From Candidatus Hermodarchaeota archaeon (GTDB lineage Archaea > Asgardarchaeota > Hermodarchaeia > Hermodarchaeales > Hermodarchaeaceae): a DNA stretch of 9,064 nucleotides. The position numbers were made by a program, and so were the translations under genes. Within the stretch, counting starts at the first letter, position 1; each line of letters opens with the position of its first letter. The notes under the pieces were generated by a model that worked only from the letters and a program-made list of their open reading frames with translations, was not told where the DNA came from and did not search any database. The DNA lies in assembly GCA_016839995.1 (NCBI GenBank), contig JAEOTD010000020.1:1-9064 (forward strand), read 5' to 3'. Below are positions 1 through 5,056 of the stretch, one piece after another.

Positions 1-893
1 TGTAATGTCCCGAGGATTTTCCCCTTACGTTGGGCAGTTCCTTTGCCTTTCTCAATATCCAAATGCTGACTCAGGTGCTGAACTTCTTGAAGTAAACGAG
101 AACGAAGTGATGCCACTTTCTTTGGTTTAGTAGCTTTGGGGGCTGCAATCTCGTATGCAAACCTTCGCATTAAATGACTGTGGAAGTGTCGATAGGTTTC
201 AGGACTATCAAAAATCTCAATAGCTTGAACTTCATCTTCACTAATAACCGCTAATCCGATTTGCCGTTTGTGTGGCGAGACCTTCGCAATTTCCTCTTGC
301 ACTTCTTTCGCCGCAAGTTCTTGAACCCGACTCAAACGTGAAGAAGACTCTTTCCTGCTAAGTAACGCCTTCCCAGATATGGATGCACTCTTGAGCTTGG
401 CACGGTGCGTTTTCACCTTCGCCCATACTCGATCCTGTGCGGCAACTCCTTCAGCTATAGATACTCCGCGAACTCCTGGTGATGCAACCGAATAATGTTC
501 CACATCGGTCATTAAACACTGGTATTGACGAATGGGATGGACATCATGAGTACAGCGACAGGGTAACTCAATTTTTGTCTTTGGAGGAACCAGATGGCTT
601 CCAATGATGATTCGGGATTGGGTGCCTTCAGCGTGTACGTCCATCCCAGCAATGATTAACACGGGTTTGGGTGCCTGGTTAATGACGATGACCGCGTCAA
701 TGTCCCCCGAATCTTTGAGTTCGAGGAGTCCTTGCTCTAAGGCCTCATGGGCGGTGATGTAGTCTCGTGGCTCATCTGTGTCTTGGTGAAGAATTGGTAT
801 ATAGTGGGCGTTTCCGAGGGGAATCGAGTCCCCTAACTCGTACGCATCCAAGGATTCAATGAGTTCTGATAGTTGGTGTTCTGTTTCTGTTAT
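1..893 (-). CDS. ARPP-1-like protein, 3' end cut by window edge
   Basis: The minus frame stays open from 899 to the window edge (299 codons), so the C-terminus is missing. Numbering from codon 899, residues 47-60 (DYITAHEALEQGLL), 79-85 (PVLIIAG), 95-117 (SRIIIGSHLVPP then IELPCRC) and 155-240 (QDRVW, later IEIFDSPETYRHF) follow the order I remember for the ARPP-1 domain: a beta-rich N-terminal half in which a 'PVLL-GEE' strand precedes 'NR-L--S-LVP' and an 'I-VSC' strand, then a helical half ending in a 'FDSP--F' element. The molecular function of this family is not established. There is no signal peptide or TM segment, so it is probably cytosolic. The start is odd: an in-frame TGA at 902-900 closes ATG 911, and no ATG/GTG follows. 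ATA at 893 lies 6 bases after GGTGA (904-900) and would give M-T-E-T-E-H-Q; TTG 851 lacks a ribosome binding site. I use 893, with low confidence in the start. Family call: fairly sure, from memory of the pattern. Confidence 0.75.
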   Translation of the reverse strand, partial: MTETEHQLSELIESLDAYELGDSIPLGNAHYIPILHQDTDEPRDYITAHEALEQGLLELKDSGDIDAVIVINQAPKPVLIIAGMDVHAEGTQSRIIIGSHLVPPKTKIELPCRCTHDVHPIRQYQCLMTDVEHYSVASPGVRGVSIAEGVAAQDRVWAKVKTHRAKLKSASISGKALLSRKESSSRLSRVQELAAKEVQEEIAKVSPHKRQIGLAVISEDEVQAIEIFDSPETYRHFHSHLMRRFAYEIAAPKATKPKKVASLRSRLLQEVQHLSQHLDIEKGKGTAQRKGKILGTL

Positions 894-909
894 TGTTATT
901 CACCATTCC

Positions 910-928
910 ATTACACGTATTGTGTAAT
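910..928. promoter_or_regulatory. Perfect palindrome at ARPP-1 transcription start (operator candidate)
   Basis: ATTACAC, five bases, then GTGTAAT: two perfect 7-base arms. It lies directly downstream of the TATA box at 952-959 and overlaps the predicted transcription start, where a bound dimeric repressor would block transcription. It could also fold in the leader RNA, though the AT-rich arms make a DNA site more likely. Confidence 0.45.
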
Positions 929-951
929 TTTATTACGCCTATCGTTGTAAC

Positions 952-959
952 TATAAAAA
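952..959 (-). promoter_or_regulatory. TATA box for the ARPP-1-like gene
   Basis: The minus strand reads TTTTTATA here. An archaeal TATA box centred at about 955 predicts transcription starting near 929, which leaves a leader of about 35 bases before the ATA at 893 and places the 910-928 palindrome at the transcription start. Inferred from spacing only. Confidence 0.5.
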
Positions 960-1017
960 GTTTTGGGCAACCAGAATATGAAATCAATTAATTAACAGAA
1001 AAGGTAGGCGCAACCTG

Positions 1018-1037
1018 ATAAGGAGATTCTTCCTTAT
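1018..1037 (-). terminator. Hairpin over the stop codon of the 267-aa gene
   Basis: ATAAGGA, GATTCT, TCCTTAT: perfect 7-base arms with a 6-base loop. The TAA stop of the 267-aa gene (1036-1034) lies inside one arm. No long T-tract follows at once on the minus strand, although a CCTTTTC stretch lies further downstream. It may mark the end of the transcript or protect the 3' end. Confidence 0.4.
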
Positions 1038-1837
1038 TTGATATCCCGAACGGCTTTCGCTAGGCGCTTACGAAGTTGAGTTCGTTTTCGTTTATAGAAG
1101 CTTTGAGATATTTTTCCGTCTTGCCACTGGAGTTCTAAAGCACCAAGCAAGTCAAGGACAGCGTTTTTCTCAATTTCTGCATCAGTTATTGGCCGTGAAA
1201 TACTTTCTTCGATCGCCTTATCATCTGGTGTTTTGGTTTGGCGATGTTGATACACGGTTATAATTTCAATATCCAAGTCATCGATGCGGGTTTGTATTTG
1301 AGATTCGGCTTCCTTGGGCGTGCCTGAAGAGGATTCAATTTCGGTATGAATTGCCATGGCTGCAGAGCGATCTCTTAACAGCGGTACCAACCAATCAGGG
1401 ATATTTTGATCGGGATCAGCAACCCAAGTAGGAACTTCTTCTGCTAATGTAGGATCATCTTCAGGGGAATGACGCCGATTCAAATCTAGCTGATCTGAAG
1501 AGGGAGTTGCTAACCATCTGGCTTCTCTTGATGAACGTCGCATTCGGGTTCTATGTCTCCATTCAGATGCGTGGATTATGAGAGAAAATATCAACACGAC
1601 AAAAAGAAATACACCAATAAAATTCAGTAATAGTCCGAGACTTAACATTTGAAGGTGGGCTAACGACGCAGGAACGAAAATATAAGCAAAATAGGATAAC
1701 AAACTTCCAACCATGAAACAGAATGTGACGCCAAGTGTTAGTGAGATGATTATCAGAGTGCCTGTGATTCTCCGTCGAGTTCCTCTTGTCTCTCGTCGGT
1801 ATCTAGGGCGAGACGATATTTTGCAGGGCCTCCACAC
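1034..1837 (-). CDS. Two-TM membrane protein with SHOCT-like C-terminal tail, 267 aa
   Basis: I do not recognise a named family. A very basic N-terminus (residues 1-24, many Arg) is followed by two hydrophobic segments at about 25-47 and 64-90, then a basic stretch (WRHRTRMRR, 93-101). Both ends should therefore be cytoplasmic. Residues 105-215 are polar and acidic, with little predicted fold. Residues 224-262 (core LDLLGALELQWQDGKISQ, then FYKRKRTQLRKRL) resemble the SHOCT motif: a short helix, a 'G-I-' turn with 'F', and a basic helix, usually C-terminal and thought to mediate oligomerisation. The hydrophobic region matches the pattern of the neighbouring 87-aa protein. The start is GTG 1837, the first possible one in a frame closed by TAA at about 1875; a CTAAAAGA stretch at 1861-1868 could be a TATA-like element for a leaderless transcript. 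Good as a gene; function unknown. Confidence 0.75.
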   Translation of the reverse strand: MWRPCKISSRPRYRRETRGTRRRITGTLIIISLTLGVTFCFMVGSLLSYFAYIFVPASLAHLQMLSLGLLLNFIGVFLFVVLIFSLIIHASEWRHRTRMRRSSREARWLATPSSDQLDLNRRHSPEDDPTLAEEVPTWVADPDQNIPDWLVPLLRDRSAAMAIHTEIESSSGTPKEAESQIQTRIDDLDIEIITVYQHRQTKTPDDKAIEESISRPITDAEIEKNAVLDLLGALELQWQDGKISQSFYKRKRTQLRKRLAKAVRDIK

Positions 1838-1922
1838 ACATATCGGATTGGAAGTTCTTATCTTTTAGCATAATTACTAGTAACGTTTTACCCCACCGCA
1901 CAACTAGGGGAAGAATTGAAAT

Positions 1923-2186
1923 CTAGGACTGAACTCGCCCCACATGGGCGAGCACCAGAATGAAAAGCTGAATAATTCCAATAAAGACTGCCAACATACC
2001 TAATACATTAAGGAAACTACTGTATGAAGGCAGAACTTGAGCATAGATTGATGAAAGATTGAAGAGGACTAAACCGACAAAGATGCAAATCACAAAGCCA
2101 ACAAGAGAAACAAGAATAATCCATACATTCACACCTCTATCAATTGGGGAATAGATCTTATCAGCTCGGGGTTCGATGACCTCCAC
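1923..2186 (-). CDS. Small two-TM membrane protein, 87 aa
   Basis: Unrecognised. A short hydrophilic N-terminus (1-20) precedes TM1 (about 21-43), a polar loop (44-57, ending at a Pro) and TM2 (about 58-82), and the protein ends five residues later. The pattern V-G, about 15 residues, P, about 15 residues, F-I-G is nearly the same as in the neighbouring 267-aa protein, which suggests a shared two-TM unit. The start is uncertain. GTG 2186 overlaps a GGAGGTGGAGGT sequence and has no separate ribosome binding site, but TATA-like ATTATATCGA about 30 bases upstream fits a leaderless transcript starting here. GTG 2132 (protein starting at V19) is the alternative. It lies 85 bases upstream of the 267-aa gene on the same strand, so cotranscription is possible. 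A role as a small subunit or modulator of that protein is only a guess. Confidence 0.65.
   Translation of the reverse strand: MEVIEPRADKIYSPIDRGVNVWIILVSLVGFVICIFVGLVLFNLSSIYAQVLPSYSSFLNVLGMLAVFIGIIQLFILVLAHVGRVQS
1934..1952. repeat. GC-rich inverted repeat at the 3' end of the 87-aa gene
   Basis: CTCGCCC, CACAT, GGGCGAG: perfect 7-base arms with a 5-base loop, GC-rich in a moderate-GC region. It lies within the last codons of the 87-aa gene, 8 bases before its stop codon on the minus strand. It could be a transcript-end or attenuating hairpin between the two membrane-protein genes. The hairpin is clear; its role is inferred. Confidence 0.4.
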
Positions 2187-2210
2187 CTCCGATTAAGAAA
2201 GATGGATTAT

Positions 2211-2222
2211 TCGATATAATAT
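2211..2222 (-). promoter_or_regulatory. TATA box for the 87-aa gene
   Basis: The minus strand reads ATATTATATCGA. Its centre is about 30 bases before GTG 2186, which supports a very short leader or a leaderless transcript. Confidence 0.45.
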
Positions 2223-2242
2223 TGCTGGTTTGAATAAGGAAG

Positions 2243-2254
2243 TACCAATTGGTA
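2243..2254. promoter_or_regulatory. Perfect 12-base palindrome in divergent intergenic region
   Basis: TACCAATTGGTA is an exact palindrome. It sits about 20 bases behind the TATA-like box of the 87-aa gene, in the space shared with the 83-aa gene on the other strand. A second exact palindrome, TCACGTGA, is at 2268-2275, and its half TCACGT recurs at 2257-2262. This clustering suggests regulator binding, but no factor can be named. Confidence 0.35.
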
Positions 2255-2367
2255 TTTCACGTCCCATTCACGTGATTGCCTCGAGCCTTGAATCTTTACT
2301 TATCCTGAACCCTCTCTGCCTTTTAGTAGCCTGGATTGAATCGTTTGTGTGAGGAGGTACACTGAAC

Positions 2368-2619
2368 TTGACACAACTAATGCAACCTCAAGTAGAATCG
2401 GATCGCATTCTCTGGGAAGTACTCCAAGAATTGCAGGCTCATCGAAATCCGATGCAACATCCAGCACTATTTCGGGCCAGCCAAGTCCAGCGGCTCCGCC
2501 CACTATTAGATTATGCTTGTCGACTTCATTGGCGTGCAGGACCCACTGAAGAAGGTGAAGCCGCCTTGAAGCGTTTTGTCTACAGATTTCTGAGCGGGGA
2601 TATCCCGTTTTATGACTAA
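2368..2619 (+). CDS. Small hypothetical protein, 83 aa
   Basis: I do not recognise it. It starts at TTG 2368 with a strong ribosome binding site, GAGGAGGT at 2351-2358, nine bases upstream; this is the main support for the gene. A TTTTAGTA element at 2321-2328 could be its TATA box. The product is soluble and probably mostly helical: helix-forming stretches at about 10-24 (RILWEVLQELQ), 39-55 (VQRLRPLLDYACRLHW) and 60-75 (EEGEAALKRFVYRF), ending in SGDIPFYD. Charge is mixed, with basic and aromatic residues in the second half. There is no Cys pair, signal peptide or TM segment. It converges on the phospholipase D-family gene, with a strong hairpin between the two. Overlapping frames on both strands are open here, but none has a comparable ribosome binding site. 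Confidence 0.65.
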   Translation: MTQLMQPQVESDRILWEVLQELQAHRNPMQHPALFRASQVQRLRPLLDYACRLHWRAGPTEEGEAALKRFVYRFLSGDIPFYD

Positions 2620-2653
2620 GATAAGCTTCAGCCATTGCTTAAAGAAGGTTTGA

Positions 2654-2688
2654 GGAGAGGACACCCAACCGCTGGGGGACTCCTCTCC
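2654..2688. terminator. Hairpin between convergent genes (bidirectional terminator candidate)
   Basis: GGAGAGGA (2654-2661) pairs exactly with TCCTCTCC (2681-2688), and the flanking A-T at 2653/2689 and a G-T extend the stem; inner CCC and GGG can add pairs. It lies between the stop of the 83-aa gene (2619) and the stop of the phospholipase D-family gene (2712-2714), so it could end transcription from both sides. There is no clean poly-T tract. Confidence 0.55.
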
Positions 2689-2711
2689 TTACACTTTCAA
2701 GTTGGAAGCTG

Positions 2712-4040
2712 CTATTTCTTGATGTATCGGTTGTAAACCCATCCACCAACGACTATCACCAGGACGACCACGACGCTTATGATGATGTATTCGATGGGAA
2801 TTGGTTCTGGCGGTGGGGGCGGAGGAGGTGTGGTTGGTGTTCCAAGATATTCTCCGACTTCCCAGTCCCATTGGAAGATTTGGGCAAAGAAGTTGGCAAC
2901 ACCAGAATGAGCGATAATGACTCCAGCTTCACGGTTTTCACTGACGGATTCGTTACTCCAGTTAATACTGGAAATCAGGACTCGTTGATTATCGGCCATG
3001 ACGCCTTTGTTGTGAGTCCAGCCGAAATATGTCTGATTTGAAAATGCTACTTGGACTCCGTTGGCAAGAAACATATCGGCAACCGCTTGCATCCCTGAGC
3101 TTCGATTATCGAGCATTACCCGGCAGGTAACACCACGTGCCGCAGCAGCGATTATCGCATCGTTGAACTGGTTCGGAGAACCATCCCAGTCGATTTTTGA
3201 GTACATTTGTTGCACATCTAGGGTCGAAGTTGCACTGTCAATGAGTGCGACAATTGGGGGAATGCACTCATTGGGAGACACTAATGAGGTGATGGTCATT
3301 GATCCAGTAAAGGTTTGATTGGTGAACGGGGCAGGGTACGGTCCAGTATAGGTGATGGCGGATAAATAATCATAATCTCCACCATCTTGAACGTATGGCG
3401 TCGCTGCGACTACATCGTCAACAAATACATTAAGGAAATACTCAACAACCTCAGGATTCCGGATAGCAACTCCCCACTCCCGGTTCCCATCACTATTTCT
3501 CGGTGGTATTCCCGATTTCGCCCAGTTTGCGCTTTGTATAATCACAACTTCACGGTCAATGATGATGAATTTTGAATGATCAAAGCTAAGATCCCCTCGA
3601 GAATAGTAGGCCTGGACATTAGTCCCATAACCGGGTAGGCTTGAGATGTTATAGAGCGCCGCATGAGTCCAGTGATTTTCGGATCCGCTTGCCCATTTAC
3701 GGGATACGATGACTTGGATGTTCATTGTTCCGTTTCGGTCAAGAGCATCTGTGAATTCTCTGAGAAGGAATCCATTGCTTATTGCATACATCTCCATTAG
3801 AATCTCTTTCTTCGCTTGACGGAGATAGTTCAGTGTAACGTTGTATGAGGTGTCTGGAGAGGAGAAGCATTCCACGGTAGCTATTCCTGTTGTCGTATTC
3901 GCGGTAAATTCCCCTACTTGAGCCAGAGTGGTTAGTGGAATGTTAGGCGAATCCATTGGTACCAAGACTGGTTGAAGGAACAGCAGCATGCTTAGTACCA
4001 TGGCAATAATGGATAATCGAAATATTTGAGAACGTTTCAT
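2712..4040 (-). CDS. Secreted, C-terminally anchored phospholipase D-family protein, 442 aa
   Basis: Two complete HKD motifs are visible (numbering from ATG 4040). The first has H155, K157 and D162 (DHSKFIIID) followed by SANW; the second has H343, K345 and D350 (THNKGVMAD) followed by SSINW. The two catalytic His belong to the two halves of one PLD active site, which cleaves phosphodiester bonds via a phospho-histidine. The family includes nucleases, phospholipases and cardiolipin synthases; the substrate cannot be read here. A basic N-terminus with hydrophobic residues at about 8-28 is a signal peptide or anchor. A Pro-rich stalk (about 401-414) precedes a TM helix (about 419-436) and a basic tail (NRYIKK), placing the enzyme outside the cell, attached to the membrane. 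Nine N-X-S/T sequons fit an extracellular, glycosylated protein. I prefer ATG 4040 to the upstream TTG 4049: AGGAAT lies 8 bases before the ATG but abuts the TTG. Own promoter; monocistronic. Confidence 0.9.
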   Translation of the reverse strand: MKRSQIFRLSIIAMVLSMLLFLQPVLVPMDSPNIPLTTLAQVGEFTANTTTGIATVECFSSPDTSYNVTLNYLRQAKKEILMEMYAISNGFLLREFTDALDRNGTMNIQVIVSRKWASGSENHWTHAALYNISSLPGYGTNVQAYYSRGDLSFDHSKFIIIDREVVIIQSANWAKSGIPPRNSDGNREWGVAIRNPEVVEYFLNVFVDDVVAATPYVQDGGDYDYLSAITYTGPYPAPFTNQTFTGSMTITSLVSPNECIPPIVALIDSATSTLDVQQMYSKIDWDGSPNQFNDAIIAAAARGVTCRVMLDNRSSGMQAVADMFLANGVQVAFSNQTYFGWTHNKGVMADNQRVLISSINWSNESVSENREAGVIIAHSGVANFFAQIFQWDWEVGEYLGTPTTPPPPPPPEPIPIEYIIISVVVVLVIVVGGWVYNRYIKK

Positions 4041-4095
4041 GTAACTCAATTCCTGTTGAGCCTAGAACAATAGTGTTCATTCAGTGGCATTTTCC

Positions 4096-4103
4096 TATTA
4101 TAA
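4096..4103 (-). promoter_or_regulatory. TATA box for the phospholipase D-family gene
   Basis: The minus strand reads TTATAATA, with GATAGA just upstream. Transcription would start near 4074, giving a leader of about 34 bases that carries the AGGAAT element before ATG 4040. Confidence 0.5.
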
Positions 4104-4221
4104 TCTATCACCTTTTTCCACATTTTCAGGTTTTCACACGACACAACCCAGTATTTGAAGAAAAAGGAATTATTCCGTGAATTCAGATGAGATGAGTAAG
4201 CAGTGAAAATCTCCTGAAAAG

Positions 4222-4248
4222 TTGATATAGATGGCTGCGTGTATATTG
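4222..4248 (+). promoter_or_regulatory. Promoter region of the 160-aa gene, two TATA-like boxes
   Basis: TTGATATAG (4222-4230) and GTATATTG (4241-4248) are both possible TATA boxes. They predict starts near 4253 and 4270, both leaving room for the AGGTGA ribosome binding site at 4277-4282. The sequence does not decide between them. The rest of 4041-4260 holds only the divergent promoters and a short palindrome (GGAAT-T-ATTCC, 4166-4176). Confidence 0.4.
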
Positions 4249-4287
4249 GATGAATGAAAAATCAGCTCCGAAAAAAAGGTGAAAGAG

Positions 4288-4770
4288 TTGGCTAAAGAGC
4301 TCAAATATTCCTATACACAATTTCCTCCTGCTGAAAAAGCGTTCAAGTGCCTTGTAAATCGATTAGGGTTGCAGGTTCGTGAAGAAGATATGGGAGGAGG
4401 ACTTAGAGCATATAATGAGGACCGGAGCTTGTCAATGCAATTACAAACTCGAGTGACTGAACGCGGCGGAATGACTGTGGAGGTGTATATTCGGGTTCCG
4501 AAAGAGAAGCTCATCACAGATGTTGTGGCGTGCTTTGGTGAACCTGAAAGAGAGCGCACAATGGCTCCAACCGCCAAAGATTTTGCAAAAGTGATTATAG
4601 CAACAGAAGTTGATGAAAACATGGATAGCTTCGTTGCTGCGGTGTGCGGGAAAATGGATATTACCGTTGATCAGTTCGGTAACTATCGAGCGATGGTTAT
4701 CACAACGTCAGGTTTACCAGGGGCTTCAAAGATAATTAAACAAGCTGCAAAGAAACTGAAAACCCTATGA
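4288..4770 (+). CDS. Hypothetical soluble alpha/beta protein, 160 aa
   Basis: Unrecognised. I chose TTG 4288 (protein starting M-A-K-E-L) because AGGTGA at 4277-4282 sits five bases upstream, an ideal match to the archaeal ribosome binding site; a GTG at 4279 keeps the frame but is itself part of that site. The product has no TM segment, signal peptide or Cys cluster. Its first part is a basic helix with aromatic residues (PPAEKAFKCLVNRLGL), followed by a strand-rich centre with alternating hydrophobics (SMQLQTRV, TVEVYIRV) and later VIIATEV, DITVDQFGNYRAMVITTSG and a Lys-rich C-terminal helix (SKIIKQAAKKLKTL). The alternation of strands and helices suggests a compact two-layer domain that may bind a ligand or nucleic acid, but this is a guess. 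It is divergent from the phospholipase D-family gene and converges with the finger gene at 4797-4964. Confidence 0.75.
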   Translation: MAKELKYSYTQFPPAEKAFKCLVNRLGLQVREEDMGGGLRAYNEDRSLSMQLQTRVTERGGMTVEVYIRVPKEKLITDVVACFGEPERERTMAPTAKDFAKVIIATEVDENMDSFVAAVCGKMDITVDQFGNYRAMVITTSGLPGASKIIKQAAKKLKTL

Positions 4771-4800
4771 TTTAGATAACCTGGTAGAAATCTAAATCAT
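4767..4800. terminator. Perfect inverted repeat spanning both stop codons of convergent genes
   Basis: ATGATTTAGAT, 12 bases, then ATCTAAATCAT: 11-base arms with no mismatch. The left arm holds the TGA of the 160-aa gene (4768-4770) and the right arm, read on the minus strand, holds the TGA of the finger gene (4799-4797). Because it is symmetric, the same hairpin forms in both transcripts. Most likely a bidirectional 3'-end structure. Confidence 0.6.
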
Positions 4801-4964
4801 CCAAATCGGAGTTCATGTTTATCCGATTCGTGTCCACAGACCGTGCACTTGTATTTCTTCTTCCTAAACACACAGGCACGGTGAAATGAGGCATTGCAGT
4901 TCGAACACTTAATGGGTGTCTGTACCAATTTTCCGCATGCTTGACATACATCATCAGAACTCAA
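4797..4964 (-). CDS. Tiny RING/PHD-like cross-brace zinc-finger protein, 55 aa
   Basis: Starting from TTG 4964, nearly the whole protein is one finger: C7-x2-C10-x9-C20-x2-C23-x4-H28-x2-C31-x8-C40-x2-C43, with a basic patch FRKKKYK (33-39) before the last pair. The order CxxC, CxxC, HxxC, CxxC is the C4HC3 ligand order of RING/PHD-type treble-clef domains that bind two zincs in a cross-brace, and the core (CQACGK, then CSNCNASFHRAC) resembles prokaryotic RING-finger families. Related domains act in ubiquitin ligases or in protein-protein contacts, and Asgard archaea do encode ubiquitin-type systems, but no E1, E2 or ubiquitin gene is seen here. TTG is the only usual start after the in-frame TAG at 4979; GTGAT just upstream is a weak ribosome binding site, and GTTTAACC at 5005-5012 may be its TATA box. 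A plain double zinc ribbon is the alternative. No TM segment. Confidence 0.75.
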   Translation of the reverse strand: MSSDDVCQACGKLVQTPIKCSNCNASFHRACVFRKKKYKCTVCGHESDKHELRFG

Positions 4965-5004
4965 AATATCACATTCCTAATAGTCTAGTACCCACAAACT
5001 TCAT

Positions 5005-5012
5005 GGTTAAAC
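5005..5012 (-). promoter_or_regulatory. TATA-like box for the finger gene
   Basis: The minus strand reads GTTTAACC. Spacing predicts a start near 4982, about 18 bases before TTG 4964. Weak by sequence; the gene could instead be read through from the ABC operon that ends at 5057. Confidence 0.3.
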
Positions 5013-5026
5013 GTTTCTGTGGATGG

Positions 5027-5050
5027 AACTGAGAGTCTTTTGGCTCTGTT
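5027..5050 (-). terminator. Weak hairpin after the ABC operon
   Basis: AACTGAG (5027-5033) and CTCTGTT (5044-5050) pair at six of seven positions around a 10-base loop, 7 bases past the stop of the short permease gene. There is no T-tract at its end on the minus strand, so termination here is doubtful. Confidence 0.25.
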
Positions 5051-5056
5051 GAATCC

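Noticed and set aside
2300..2635. A 111-codon minus frame opposite the 83-aa gene
   Set aside because: It fully overlaps a plus-strand gene with a strong ribosome binding site, and its product shows no recognisable feature.
3588..3602. RGD tripeptide in the phospholipase D-family protein (integrin-type adhesion motif)
   Set aside because: A three-residue match just before the first HKD motif is expected by chance and has no supporting context.
4041..4049. TTG 4049 as start of the phospholipase D-family gene
   Set aside because: AGGAA directly abuts the TTG, while ATG 4040 has proper spacing and begins a typical signal peptide.
3946..4080. A 44-codon minus frame from ATG 4080 overlapping the start of the phospholipase D-family gene (upstream ORF)
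   Set aside because: It has no ribosome binding site, the predicted transcript starts about at or after its ATG, and the overlapping signal-peptide frame explains the region.
4279..4287. GTG 4279 as start of the 160-aa gene
   Set aside because: It is part of AGGTGA, the ribosome binding site of TTG 4288, and has none of its own.
4772..4954. A 60-codon minus frame starting with two ATGs, overlapping the finger gene
   Set aside because: Its protein has no coherent pattern, whereas the adjacent frame encodes all eight zinc ligands in regular spacing.
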